A stretch of DNA of 17,885 nt from contig JAEXBW010000056.1 in NCBI GenBank assembly GCA_023393825.1, forward strand, positions 1-17,885, written 5' to 3'. This document shows positions 6,181 through 13,979 of the stretch, in pieces. Position 1 is the stretch's first letter. Each line of letters opens with the position of its first letter. Source of the DNA: Elusimicrobiota bacterium (lineage in GTDB: Bacteria; Elusimicrobiota; Elusimicrobia; Elusimicrobiales; Elusimicrobiaceae). Position numbers and translations under genes: made by a program. Under the pieces are notes generated by a model, which worked only from the letters and a program-made list of their open reading frames with translations, did no database searches and was not told where the DNA came from.

Positions 6181-8481
6181 CTACTTTCTTACGCATCTTA
6201 ACATTGTGCCGCTGCCCGAGTTATTATCACAATGACGCCCGTTGCTGCAGGTGTAAACGCCGCATGTTGAAGGTGTTGTTTGACTTACGATACATTTGTA
6301 AGTACAGCTTGCGGCCGTGCAATAGGAGTCGCAAATATCTTGGTCGTTTCCGTAGCAGCTTGGCAAAGAGTATCCTTGATGCTGCCCGCCAGACCACCAC
6401 AAACCGCCATTATAGTAAGAATAGTGCGCGGTACAACCATCTCCCGCAGGAACATAAGGCAAACTGCCGCCGATGAAGTAGCTTAAAGAACCTGTTCTTC
6501 TGCAAGTTGTAGTGTTGATGAAGCTATAAGTTTCATGGCAGTCTATCAAAATACCGACACTGACTCTTTCCGGCTTATAAGCATATACGCAGGAGGTGCC
6601 GTTTAAAGAAACTTGATCGGTAGGACAGCACTTTCCGTTTGTAACATATTGGCCCGAAGGACATTGATTGCACTTTCCGCCATACTCGTATGGAGTAGCG
6701 GCAGGGCAAGCGCAGGTTGTTCCGTTCCACGCATAAATGCCGCTGCAAACACAAGTGTTCCACTTGCAGGTATCGGAACACGTCATTGTCCCTTTGCCGT
6801 CGCCGCAGCTTTGCGTGGAGCCAGAAGGGCATTGCGCGTCAGATGGACTGTTACAGCTGGAATTTACCTTCCACGTATAGGTGGAGGTGTCGCAGGTAAC
6901 TTCTGAATAAACTTTGCCGCAGGCGCCGCAGCTTGTGCCGTCGTTAGGGCCACCTGAAGGTTTTGTCGCGGGGTCGCAGGAACTTAAAGCGCAGGTTGTT
7001 CCGTTCCAAGTATATCCTGACGGGCAAGAGCAAGTATTCCAAGAGCAAGAGGAGCTGCAGGTTTGTGTCCCATTTCCGCCGCAGGCTTGCGTTGCGCCAG
7101 AAGCGCAGGCTCCGCCGCCGCTGCATGTTCCCCATGTCCCCGTTGTCCAAGTATATGTGCTTGTGTTACACGTTACTGTTCTGGTTTGCGTTCCCGTGCT
7201 GCAATTTCCGCAAGATTGGGTTGTTGCTGGTTTACTTGCCGCAGGACAATCCTGTCCGCTGCACGCGCCCCATGTGCAGGAATAGGTGCAGGTTTGTGTT
7301 CCGCCCGTCCCGCAAGATTGAGTATTGCCGGAGGCGCAAACACCGCCGCCTGTGCAGGTTCCCCACGAGCCTGTTGCCCATGCGTATGTGCTTGTGTTGC
7401 AGGTTACCGTTCTTGTTTGTGTGCCTAAATTACAATTACCGCAAGACTGACTGGTTGAAGGTTTACTTGCAGCAGGGCAATCTTGCCCTGTACAACTGCC
7501 CCACGCGCATGAGGAGGTGCAAGTTTGTGTGCCGCCCGTCCCGCAAGATTGAGAATTACCTACGGCGCAAACTCCTTGCCCCGTGCAGGATCCCCATGAT
7601 CCTGTTGTCCAGCTGCCTGTATTACTATCACAAGATACTGTTCTTGTTCTTGTGCCGCAGTTGCCGCAAGCTTCACTTGCCGATGGTTTTGTTGAGGCGG
7701 GACAAGTTTGCCCCGTACACGCGCCCCACGAGCCACAACTACCGCCGCCGCAAGTTGCACTGCATGTTCTTGTTTGCGTTCCGCTGTTGCCGCACCCTTG
7801 CGATGTAGGTTGCGTTTGTGTGGGACTCCAGCAAGTGCCGCTCCATACCGCACCGTTGCAGCTGTTTGCGCTGTTTTCCGTGCCGCAACCGCTAGAGCAG
7901 GGGCGTGTTGAGCCGCCGCCATAAGGCGCATAACAAGTGCCGCCCTGGTTACAACCTAAAAGGCAATCGCAATTACAAGTGTCTTCATTTAAAGTGTATC
8001 CGTTAGAGCAGGCTTTACTGCCGCAGTTGCATACATCTTTTGCAGTACCTACAATATCGCCGAAGCTGCTGCAAACATCGCCCGTGCAGCCGAGGCCCGT
8101 ATATTCGTAACTGCTGGAAAAACTGAATTTTGTTCCGCCCTTATCATAGGCGGCAGTCATACAGCTGTGGATATTGTTAAGGCTTAAGGTATAGTCTTTA
8201 ACTTTAAGGACCGCGCCCTCTACCACTTCTTTGTTTTTATTGACGGTAAGCTGCCCCATATTAGTAAAAGAAGAATAATAAGATTTATCTTTGGCGAATT
8301 TCTGTAATTGTTTATTGCGCACCATTTCAAGCAAGTTAATAGCTTCTATGGCGCGAGATTTTGTTGCTGCTTTTGTATATAAAGGATATGCTATTGCGGT
8401 TAAAACGGAGATTATCATTACCACTACAAGAATTTCCGTAAGAGTAAATCCTCTTTTTCCTTTTGATTTTATTTTGGACAT
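6181..8481 (-). CDS. Giant cysteine-rich type IV pilin-like protein (766 aa)
   Basis: Paralogue of the 671-aa pilin-like protein. Leader with cut G11|F12, mature FTLTE with Glu +5, hydrophobic helix to about residue 34, and stalk helix KSRAIEAINLLEMVRNKQLQKFA. The Cys-rich neck (about 131-217) is strongly similar to its neighbour. The middle is different: four units of about 75-77 residues (260-334, 335-411, 412-484, 502-577), each with ten cysteines, rich in SCGNC, TQTRTVTCNTS, W-x2-GxWG-x-C and GTQTC motifs that loosely recall thrombospondin type 1 or myxobacterial Cys-rich modules. Smaller Cys knots (585-631) follow, then the shared C-terminal domain (about 634-766, with LWWSGG and a GT-x-LRC end). 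All 82 Cys are in the mature chain. RBS AAAGGGG. The long plus-strand open frames over this gene are by-products of its codon composition. Probably an exported filament, adhesin or tip protein; function is not established. Confidence 0.85.
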   Translation of the reverse strand: MSKIKSKGKRGFTLTEILVVVMIISVLTAIAYPLYTKAATKSRAIEAINLLEMVRNKQLQKFAKDKSYYSSFTNMGQLTVNKNKEVVEGAVLKVKDYTLSLNNIHSCMTAAYDKGGTKFSFSSSYEYTGLGCTGDVCSSFGDIVGTAKDVCNCGSKACSNGYTLNEDTCNCDCLLGCNQGGTCYAPYGGGSTRPCSSGCGTENSANSCNGAVWSGTCWSPTQTQPTSQGCGNSGTQTRTCSATCGGGSCGSWGACTGQTCPASTKPSASEACGNCGTRTRTVSCDSNTGSWTTGSWGSCTGQGVCAVGNSQSCGTGGTQTCTSSCAWGSCTGQDCPAASKPSTSQSCGNCNLGTQTRTVTCNTSTYAWATGSWGTCTGGGVCASGNTQSCGTGGTQTCTYSCTWGACSGQDCPAASKPATTQSCGNCSTGTQTRTVTCNTSTYTWTTGTWGTCSGGGACASGATQACGGNGTQTCSSSCSWNTCSCPSGYTWNGTTCALSSCDPATKPSGGPNDGTSCGACGKVYSEVTCDTSTYTWKVNSSCNSPSDAQCPSGSTQSCGDGKGTMTCSDTCKWNTCVCSGIYAWNGTTCACPAATPYEYGGKCNQCPSGQYVTNGKCCPTDQVSLNGTSCVYAYKPERVSVGILIDCHETYSFINTTTCRRTGSLSYFIGGSLPYVPAGDGCTAHYSYYNGGLWWSGGQHQGYSLPSCYGNDQDICDSYCTAASCTYKCIVSQTTPSTCGVYTCSNGRHCDNNSGSGTMLRCVRK
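6751..7704 (-). repeat. Four Cys-rich repeats of about 77 aa in the 766-aa pilin
   Basis: Units at 7480-7704, 7249-7479, 7030-7248 and 6751-6978 (an insert of about 17 residues separates the third and fourth). The first three start CPA[AS][ST]KP and are close copies. The fourth starts CDPATKP and is diverged but keeps exactly ten cysteines in matching order. This indicates duplication followed by divergence under pressure to keep disulfides. Confidence 0.88.
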
Positions 8482-8509
8482 AAAAACCCCTTTGAATTGC
8501 TGATAACAT

Positions 8510-8538
8510 ATAATAATACTTTATATGTAGTTTTTGAA
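8510..8538 (-). promoter_or_regulatory. Promoter of the 766-aa pilin-like gene
   Basis: Minus strand TTCAAA (8533-8538), a 17-bp spacer and TATTAT (8510-8515). The core TAAAGTATTATTATAT differs from the other pilin promoter by one base, and the box spacing is identical. Predicted leader about 20-25 nt with AAAGGGG as ribosome-binding site. Confidence 0.75.
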
Positions 8539-8551
8539 TGCCTTCTCCGTC

Positions 8552-8585
8552 AAAAAACCCGTATCTAACAAGATACGGGTTTTTA
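8552..8585 (-). terminator. Intrinsic terminator of rng and the elongasome operon
   Basis: Perfect stem CCCGTATCT / AGATACGGG with a 4-nt loop, flanked by A and T runs, 20 bp beyond the rng stop. It separates the operon from the pilin promoter immediately downstream and may be bidirectional. Confidence 0.92.
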
Positions 8586-8604
8586 AATGTTTAAGTTAAG
8601 GCTT

Positions 8605-10056
8605 TTACTCAAGGACTATTTTGTAATCTTCCCACGCAAGTTGCGGGTCTGACTGAACCTTTAAGCTGCGGTGGATATTCTGCTCTATTAAAGATTGTTT
8701 CTGCCTTATATAGTCGGCAAGAAGCGGATGCAATACGACGCGCAAATTACCGCCGGGGCGGCCTTGCGTAAGGTCGTAAATTTCGCGCTGTACTTTAATA
8801 CGCATACTTTCGGAAGATAAAACTCTGCCGCTACCGTGGCATTGCGGGCATTCCTCAGTTATAAGACTGCCTGTGCTTTCTTTTTTGCGCTCGCGCGTCA
8901 TTTCCACCAAGCCGAGGCGCGTGATAGGCAGTATTCTTATTTTTGCTCTATCGCGTTTTACGGCATCGTTTAAAGCGTCAACCACTTTATGGCGGTTGGA
9001 GGCTTTTTTCATATCAATAAAGTCTATGACGATAATGCCGCCAATGTTCCTGAGGCGCAACTGATGAGCAACGGCGTAAGCCGCTTCTATATTGGTTTGC
9101 GTTACGGTTTCTTCCTGCGATTTATTGCCCGTAAACTTGCCCGTGTTAACGTCTATAGCGCAGAGGGATTCGGCCTCTTGTATAATAATACTTCCGCCGT
9201 TTTCCAAAGGCAATTTGATGCGGCGCATTTTTTCTATTTCCGCATCTATGTTAAAGGCTTCAAAGATAGGCGTTTTTGCGGTGTAGAGTTTAATTCTGTC
9301 TTTAAGTTCGGGCGATATTTTGCTGACAAAATCCAATACCTTTTCGTAATCTCTCTTGTTATCAAGCATATAAACTTTTACGTTTTCGGAAAGAATATCG
9401 CGCGAAACCTGCAAAACTCCGTCCATATCTTCGTGCAAGATAGAGGGCGCGGGGGCTTTTTCGAACTTAGTTATAATGGTTTTCCATTGACGGTAGAGGT
9501 ACTTAACTTCTTTTTCCAATTCGTCTTCCGTAGCGTCTTCCGCCTCGGTGCGGACGATGCAACCCATACCTTCCAAATATTTTTCCGCCAGTTTTTCTAC
9601 CATGGCGTTAAGCTTTTCGCGCTTGGCGTCGTCTTCTATATTTTTAGACACGCCTACAAAACGCTGGTTGGGCGTTAACACCAAATATCTGCCGGGCAGG
9701 GTAACGTCCATAGTTACCTTCATACCCTTTGTGCCGATGGCGTCTTTTACCACCTGCACCATAATTTCCTGCCCTTTATATAAAATTTTATCTATGGGGC
9801 GTTTGTCGCCTTCTATAACGTCTGAGATATACAAGTATGCATTCTTTTCGTAACCGATATTAAGAAACGCGCTTGATATACCGGGCAGAACATTTTCCAC
9901 CACAGCTTTATATATGTTGCCGACTATGTTTAAAGCGCCGCGGCGCTCCCACATAAGTTCGGCAAGGACGCCGTCTTCCAAGATGGCGATTCTGGTTTCT
10001 TCAAAAGAAGTGTTAACCAGTACTTCTATTTTGGGATCGTCTGAAATTCTTTTCAT
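8605..10056 (-). CDS. rng: Ribonuclease G/E family endoribonuclease
   Basis: Single-strand-specific endoribonuclease of 483 aa for rRNA/mRNA processing, the size of RNase G; it lacks the long degradosome scaffold of RNase E. An S1 RNA-binding domain (about 38-125, ALNIVGNIYKAVV...AFLNIGYEKNAYLY) precedes the catalytic RNase H-like and DNase I-like regions. Metal-binding Asp302 (AIDVNTGKFTG) and Asp345 (VIDFIDM) match the RNase E catalytic pair. The zinc-link CPQCHGSG (Cys403, Cys406) supports tetramer assembly. The start ATG has AAGGT close by and AGGAG further upstream, and lies 18 nt after the DUF2344 stop. It is the last gene of the mreC-to-rng operon, closed by a strong terminator. In many bacteria this gene pair is followed by rplU-rpmA, which is absent here. 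Confidence 0.96.
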   Translation of the reverse strand: MKRISDDPKIEVLVNTSFEETRIAILEDGVLAELMWERRGALNIVGNIYKAVVENVLPGISSAFLNIGYEKNAYLYISDVIEGDKRPIDKILYKGQEIMVQVVKDAIGTKGMKVTMDVTLPGRYLVLTPNQRFVGVSKNIEDDAKREKLNAMVEKLAEKYLEGMGCIVRTEAEDATEDELEKEVKYLYRQWKTIITKFEKAPAPSILHEDMDGVLQVSRDILSENVKVYMLDNKRDYEKVLDFVSKISPELKDRIKLYTAKTPIFEAFNIDAEIEKMRRIKLPLENGGSIIIQEAESLCAIDVNTGKFTGNKSQEETVTQTNIEAAYAVAHQLRLRNIGGIIVIDFIDMKKASNRHKVVDALNDAVKRDRAKIRILPITRLGLVEMTRERKKESTGSLITEECPQCHGSGRVLSSESMRIKVQREIYDLTQGRPGGNLRVVLHPLLADYIRQKQSLIEQNIHRSLKVQSDPQLAWEDYKIVLE

Positions 10057-10074
10057 TATTACCTTTTTCTCCTG

Positions 10075-10722
10075 CTAAACAGCATTAAGGTTTCCCACAC
10101 TGCTTTGCCAAAGCAGCGCGCTGCGTTGTATACAAAACTTATGCTCATCTACTTCAAGGTCGGGCAACGCCGTTAAAATCTGCCGCAGACCAAGACTTCT
10201 TTGTGCATTAAGTTTTACCACAAGCTCAAGCTTGTCATCGCCTATCTGTTTTATGGAATGGATAAGCGGTTTTATATCAAGAACTTCCCTTATACCGTTT
10301 TCGTGAACAAAATCCAGTTCTAAAGAAGCGGATTTTAATATCTTTTCCGTATCGGCTTTTACGCCTGTTATCGTGTACAGCGCATATTGCGCCAACGCTT
10401 CAACCGAACAAATGGGATAAGGAACTTCTTTAACGTCAATTATTTCAAAACCGCCGCTTAAAAAAGCGGAAAGTTTTATATTTATTTCCTGCGTTGATGT
10501 TTCTTTAAGCAGGCAGATATCCGCGTATTCGCAGATACTGCTTTCCCCCGCGCCCGCACTCGGCCCTAAGGCCAGCCGCGGTCCTGTTTTGCTTTTTGCG
10601 TATTCAAGGCCGCTTTCTAAAAGGCCTGTTCTCAGCATACGCCTAAGCTCGTGATGCGCAACGGAATTACCGCTTTTACTTAATTTAATTCTGTACTTAA
10701 AAATTTGCTCTGTTTTAATCAT
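10075..10722 (-). CDS. Stand-alone DUF2344 (TIGR03936-type) protein
   Basis: A 215-aa cytosolic protein recognised as the DUF2344 / radical-SAM-linked domain (YRIKLSKSGNSVAHHELRRMLRTGLLESGL, RLALGPSAGAGESS, EYADI, KEVPYP). In many bacteria this domain is fused to or encoded beside a B12-binding radical SAM protein (TIGR03960) next to rng. Here only the linker domain is present, with no radical SAM gene in the window. Molecular function is unknown; genomic association with RNase G suggests RNA modification or ribosome-related work, which is inference. It starts 7 nt after the rodA stop with no visible Shine-Dalgarno, so translation probably relies on ribosomes terminating on rodA. The stop is TAG, 18 nt before rng. 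Confidence 0.85.
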   Translation of the reverse strand: MIKTEQIFKYRIKLSKSGNSVAHHELRRMLRTGLLESGLEYAKSKTGPRLALGPSAGAGESSICEYADICLLKETSTQEINIKLSAFLSGGFEIIDVKEVPYPICSVEALAQYALYTITGVKADTEKILKSASLELDFVHENGIREVLDIKPLIHSIKQIGDDKLELVVKLNAQRSLGLRQILTALPDLEVDEHKFCIQRSALLWQSSVGNLNAV

Positions 10723-10729
10723 ATCATTT

Positions 10730-12082
10730 TTATATTATTGATAATCTGCGTCTGTAAACTGATTCCACTATCCCAAAGGCCCACATACTGGCCACTAAAT
10801 TGGACCCGCCGTAAGAAATAAGCGGCAAAGGAATGCCCGCCACAGGCACTATACCTATAAGCATACCGAAGTTTACCATCATATAAGTTAAAAATATGCC
10901 AAAGATACCGCAACATACAAGATAGCCGTATCTGTCGCTTGAAAGCGTGGCTATAAGCGCGGTACGCCACAAAATTAAAATATATAAACCAAGCACGGTA
11001 AGCATACCCATAAGGCCTGTTTCCTCCCCCAGAACGGCAAGGACGAAGTCTGTATGTCTTTCAGGCACAAAGCCTAATCTGGATTGCGTTCCCGAAAAGA
11101 ACCCTTTACCCACTATGCCGCCAGAACCCATTGCTATCTGCGCCTGAAGAACATTATAACCCGCGCCTTTAGGGTCGGAGTTAGGGGCAAGGAAAGCTTC
11201 TACCCTTTTCCTTTGGTAATTCTTCATATGCTTATCTACAAATAAACCTGAAAAGAAGCCGCCTATAACCGCAAAGCCCATTATAAAAAGCAGAAAAGCG
11301 GGAATATATACCCTTACGCGCTTTAACAGTAATACCGCCGCCCAAGTTAAAGCGGGTATTGCCGCGCAAAAGCCCGCGATATAAACCCAGTTGTGCGAAA
11401 GCTGCGCAAGAATATAAAACAAAAGGCTGTTATCGGCTAAATCTGGATTAAGGGCAATAAAAGTCCACGTTATAGCAAAAAATCCCGCAGACAGCGCGAA
11501 GGCAAAAAGCAGGAAAAAATAAAAAATATTAACGCCCGCGGCAAAAAGTAAAACCAGCAAAGCAGGCGCCGTTACTACTATTGAAGAAAAATCGGGTTGC
11601 AACATAATAAGCCCGAAGATAGGCACAATAAGCGCGCCAAAGCCGATTAATGTTCTTAAATCTTTTATGTTTTGCTGACGGCGGGAGAGAAAGGCCGAGG
11701 CTACGAGTATGGTTGCTATACGGCAGATTTCCGCAGGTTGCAGCGATATTATGCCCAAATTAAACCAAGAGTTAGACCCGCGCTGCACAACGCCAAACAA
11801 AAGCACCGCGCCCAAAAGGCCGAGTATCATAATGTAAATAGCTTTATATTGTTCGTTATAAATTTGATAGTTGAACATCCAGCCGAATATAAATGCCGCA
11901 GCCGCCATTGGCAAAGCTATAAGATGTCTTTTTACGACATCGGGGCCAAAGGAAAGACCGCTTACGGCGGAGATAATGATAACAAGGCCGAACAAGGCCA
12001 AAACGCCTATTGCGCCAAGCATAAGCAAATCTATATTGCGCCTTTTTATGGACTGTTCGGAAGAATAAATTTTAATCGCCAT
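10730..12082 (-). CDS. rodA: Rod-shape peptidoglycan glycosyltransferase RodA (SEDS family)
   Basis: Inner-membrane SEDS polymerase that builds glycan strands from lipid II together with PBP2 during cell elongation. Signature regions: NSWFNLGIISLQPAE, LQPDFSS, the extracellular loop KNYQRKRVEAFLAPNSDPKGAGYN, QAQIAMGSGGIVGKG, and PERHTDF with Asp345 as the expected catalytic Asp, then GIPLPLISYGGS. At 450 aa it is about 80 residues longer than E. coli RodA (370). The extra hydrophobic sequence lies between residues about 212 and 283, ahead of the catalytic loop, and looks like two additional membrane helices (about 231-253 and 258-280). The ATG at 12082 is preferred over an upstream TTG because it has AGAGGA 8-9 nt upstream and fits the family N-terminus. 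It overlaps the mrdA end by 11 bp. Confidence 0.95.
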   Translation of the reverse strand: MAIKIYSSEQSIKRRNIDLLMLGAIGVLALFGLVIIISAVSGLSFGPDVVKRHLIALPMAAAAFIFGWMFNYQIYNEQYKAIYIMILGLLGAVLLFGVVQRGSNSWFNLGIISLQPAEICRIATILVASAFLSRRQQNIKDLRTLIGFGALIVPIFGLIMLQPDFSSIVVTAPALLVLLFAAGVNIFYFFLLFAFALSAGFFAITWTFIALNPDLADNSLLFYILAQLSHNWVYIAGFCAAIPALTWAAVLLLKRVRVYIPAFLLFIMGFAVIGGFFSGLFVDKHMKNYQRKRVEAFLAPNSDPKGAGYNVLQAQIAMGSGGIVGKGFFSGTQSRLGFVPERHTDFVLAVLGEETGLMGMLTVLGLYILILWRTALIATLSSDRYGYLVCCGIFGIFLTYMMVNFGMLIGIVPVAGIPLPLISYGGSNLVASMWAFGIVESVYRRRLSII

Positions 12083-13979
12083 AAACTGCTTCCTCTTGTG
12101 TGTGATTGTGTTCCGTATCCGCAATCTGTGCAGCCGCCTGCGGCTGAGCGGCTTGAGCTGTTGGTGCTGTTGCGTCCGCTGCGGCTTGCGTTGCGGCGGC
12201 AGGCGCGGGCGGCGGTGCGTCCTCTATATTGTAATAAGCTTTAATAATTTTTTTTGCTATCGGGGCTGCGGCTGCCGCGCCGCCTTTACCAAATTCCACA
12301 AATACGGCAAGTGCGAAATTAGGCTCCTGCCCTTCACGCGCAGTAAAAGCCATAAACCAGCCGTGGTCATCACCGTGCGGGTTTTGCGCGGTGCCTGTTT
12401 TACCGTAAACTTCTATACCTTTTACTTGTGCGGAGCGGCCCGTGGCCGTATCAACAACGCCTTTAAGCGCCTGATGCATTAAATCAAATACGCCCGGTTT
12501 TAATTTAACTTCGGAAATTAAATCGGGATTAGCTTTAAAAATTTCTTTACCGTTATCCCTTACCATACGCTCTATGTAATACGGACGCCATATCTTGCCT
12601 TTATTGGCAAGAGTGGAGGCGAAAACAGCCATTTGTATGGGCGTAAGCAAAAGTTCGCCCTGCCCGATGGAAAGGTTTAAGGTATCGCCGCCAAACCAGT
12701 AGGTTTTGTTTCTGGCTCTTTTGGTGGGGCCGTATATATTGCCCGATTTTTCCCCAGGTAAATCTATGCCCGTTTGGCGGCCGAAGCGAAATAGACGCTC
12801 AATTCTTTCTATGTGCGACGCGCCGACTTTAAGGCCCAGCATATAAAAATAAACATCGCAGGAATTTGCCATACCCGTCATAAAATTCATTATGCCGTGT
12901 TTGTGCCAGCATTTAAATTCCCTGCCGTTCATATAAATTTTACCTTTGCAATCCACTTCGTCATTGATGTTAAGGCGGCCTGTTTCCGCCGCGGCGATAG
13001 CCGTGATAACTTTAAAGGTGGAGGCGGGCGGATACATACCTTTTATGGCAAGGTTATATTCGGGAATTTTAATTTTTTCTTCGCCTGTATCATGGTCGCT
13101 GTACGGCACAAAAATATTGGGGTCAAAGTCGGGGGCGGAAACCATTGCAAGGACCGCGCCTGTTTGAGGATTTAAAGCCACTACAGCGCCGCGGCCCGTT
13201 ATGGAATTTTTTATTCCGTCTTCCGCCGCTTTCTGTACTTTGTAATTAAGCGTGGTGTAAATGTCCGCGCCTGCGCGCCATTTATTGTCGCGGATTTTCT
13301 TTTTAACGCGGCCGACATAGTCAACTTCCAACAATAATCCGCCGTCGCGGCCCTTAAGCTCGCGCTCGTAATGTTGCTCTATGCCGCTTTTGCCGATGCG
13401 GGAGTTAAGACGGTAATCAAGTTCGGTATTCCTGTTCTTCCAAGAGGAATTATCCATATTGCCCATATAACCCAAAAGATGGGCGGCAAAAGCATTGTTG
13501 GGGTAAAAACGTTTTGTTTCCTCAAGCAGATATAAGCCAGAGTAATAAACCTGAAGTTCCGCCAGAGAGAATATTTTTTGCGGGGATATGTTTTGCGCCA
13601 GCGGAGTGGCTTTGCCCGTTTTTACCGCACGGTTAAGTATTGTTAACATATCCTCTTTGGGGAGGGAGAGATATTTGGCAACGTCCGCGCTTAAAGTGGC
13701 GAGGTATTCGTCTGTAGGTTTTTCCGCCGCAGGAAGATAATATAAGCTGAACGCGGGAGCATTGCCCGCAAGAACTGCCCCATCGGAAGTTAAAATTCTG
13801 CCGCGCGGCGCGGTTTGGAATAAAGTTTGCGTGCGGTTTTGCTCCGCCGCCTGTGTGTATTTTTGGTGGGAAATTACTTGTATGTCAATAAGCCTGACTG
13901 CAATTACCGCCCCTGCAAGATAGAGGAGCAAAAGCAGCCAGTTAAGACGGGAAGAATCAAAAAATTGCTTTGTTTTCAT
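12072..13979 (-). CDS. mrdA: Penicillin-binding protein 2 (elongasome transpeptidase)
   Basis: Class B penicillin-binding protein of 635 aa that cross-links new peptidoglycan with RodA. One N-terminal membrane anchor (about 13-34) is followed by the PBP dimer/pedestal domain with RGRI (about 59-62) and the SGIEQHYERELKGRDG region. The transpeptidase domain has the catalytic motif PPASTFK (Ser320, Lys323), the second motif SCD (373-375; PBP2 enzymes commonly have Asp here) and GKTGTAQ (Lys527-Thr-Gly). A low-complexity Ala/Pro/Gln-rich tail (about 588-635), ending in His/Glu/Asp-rich residues, is unusual for the family. The ATG at 13979 (GGGGA just upstream) is chosen over a GTG at 13988 with no ribosome-binding site. 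The start lies inside mreD (23-bp overlap) and the end overlaps rodA, so the genes are tightly coupled. Confidence 0.96.
   Translation of the reverse strand: MKTKQFFDSSRLNWLLLLLYLAGAVIAVRLIDIQVISHQKYTQAAEQNRTQTLFQTAPRGRILTSDGAVLAGNAPAFSLYYLPAAEKPTDEYLATLSADVAKYLSLPKEDMLTILNRAVKTGKATPLAQNISPQKIFSLAELQVYYSGLYLLEETKRFYPNNAFAAHLLGYMGNMDNSSWKNRNTELDYRLNSRIGKSGIEQHYERELKGRDGGLLLEVDYVGRVKKKIRDNKWRAGADIYTTLNYKVQKAAEDGIKNSITGRGAVVALNPQTGAVLAMVSAPDFDPNIFVPYSDHDTGEEKIKIPEYNLAIKGMYPPASTFKVITAIAAAETGRLNINDEVDCKGKIYMNGREFKCWHKHGIMNFMTGMANSCDVYFYMLGLKVGASHIERIERLFRFGRQTGIDLPGEKSGNIYGPTKRARNKTYWFGGDTLNLSIGQGELLLTPIQMAVFASTLANKGKIWRPYYIERMVRDNGKEIFKANPDLISEVKLKPGVFDLMHQALKGVVDTATGRSAQVKGIEVYGKTGTAQNPHGDDHGWFMAFTAREGQEPNFALAVFVEFGKGGAAAAAPIAKKIIKAYYNIEDAPPPAPAAATQAAADATAPTAQAAQPQAAAQIADTEHNHTQEEAVYGD

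Noticed and set aside
6963..7808. 281-codon open frame on the plus strand, plus several shorter ones over both pilin genes
   Set aside because: They lie antisense to the repeat regions, encode Arg/Cys/Pro-rich low-complexity sequence with no recognisable domain, and arise from the Cys/Gly/Thr codon composition of the real genes.
8989..9678. 229-codon plus-strand open frame
   Set aside because: Antisense to the conserved catalytic region of rng; no family features, so treated as a shadow.
12083..12124. TTG start extending RodA by 14 residues inside mrdA
   Set aside because: A rare start with a non-family basic N-terminus; the ATG at 12082 has a proper AGAGGA site and the expected RodA beginning.
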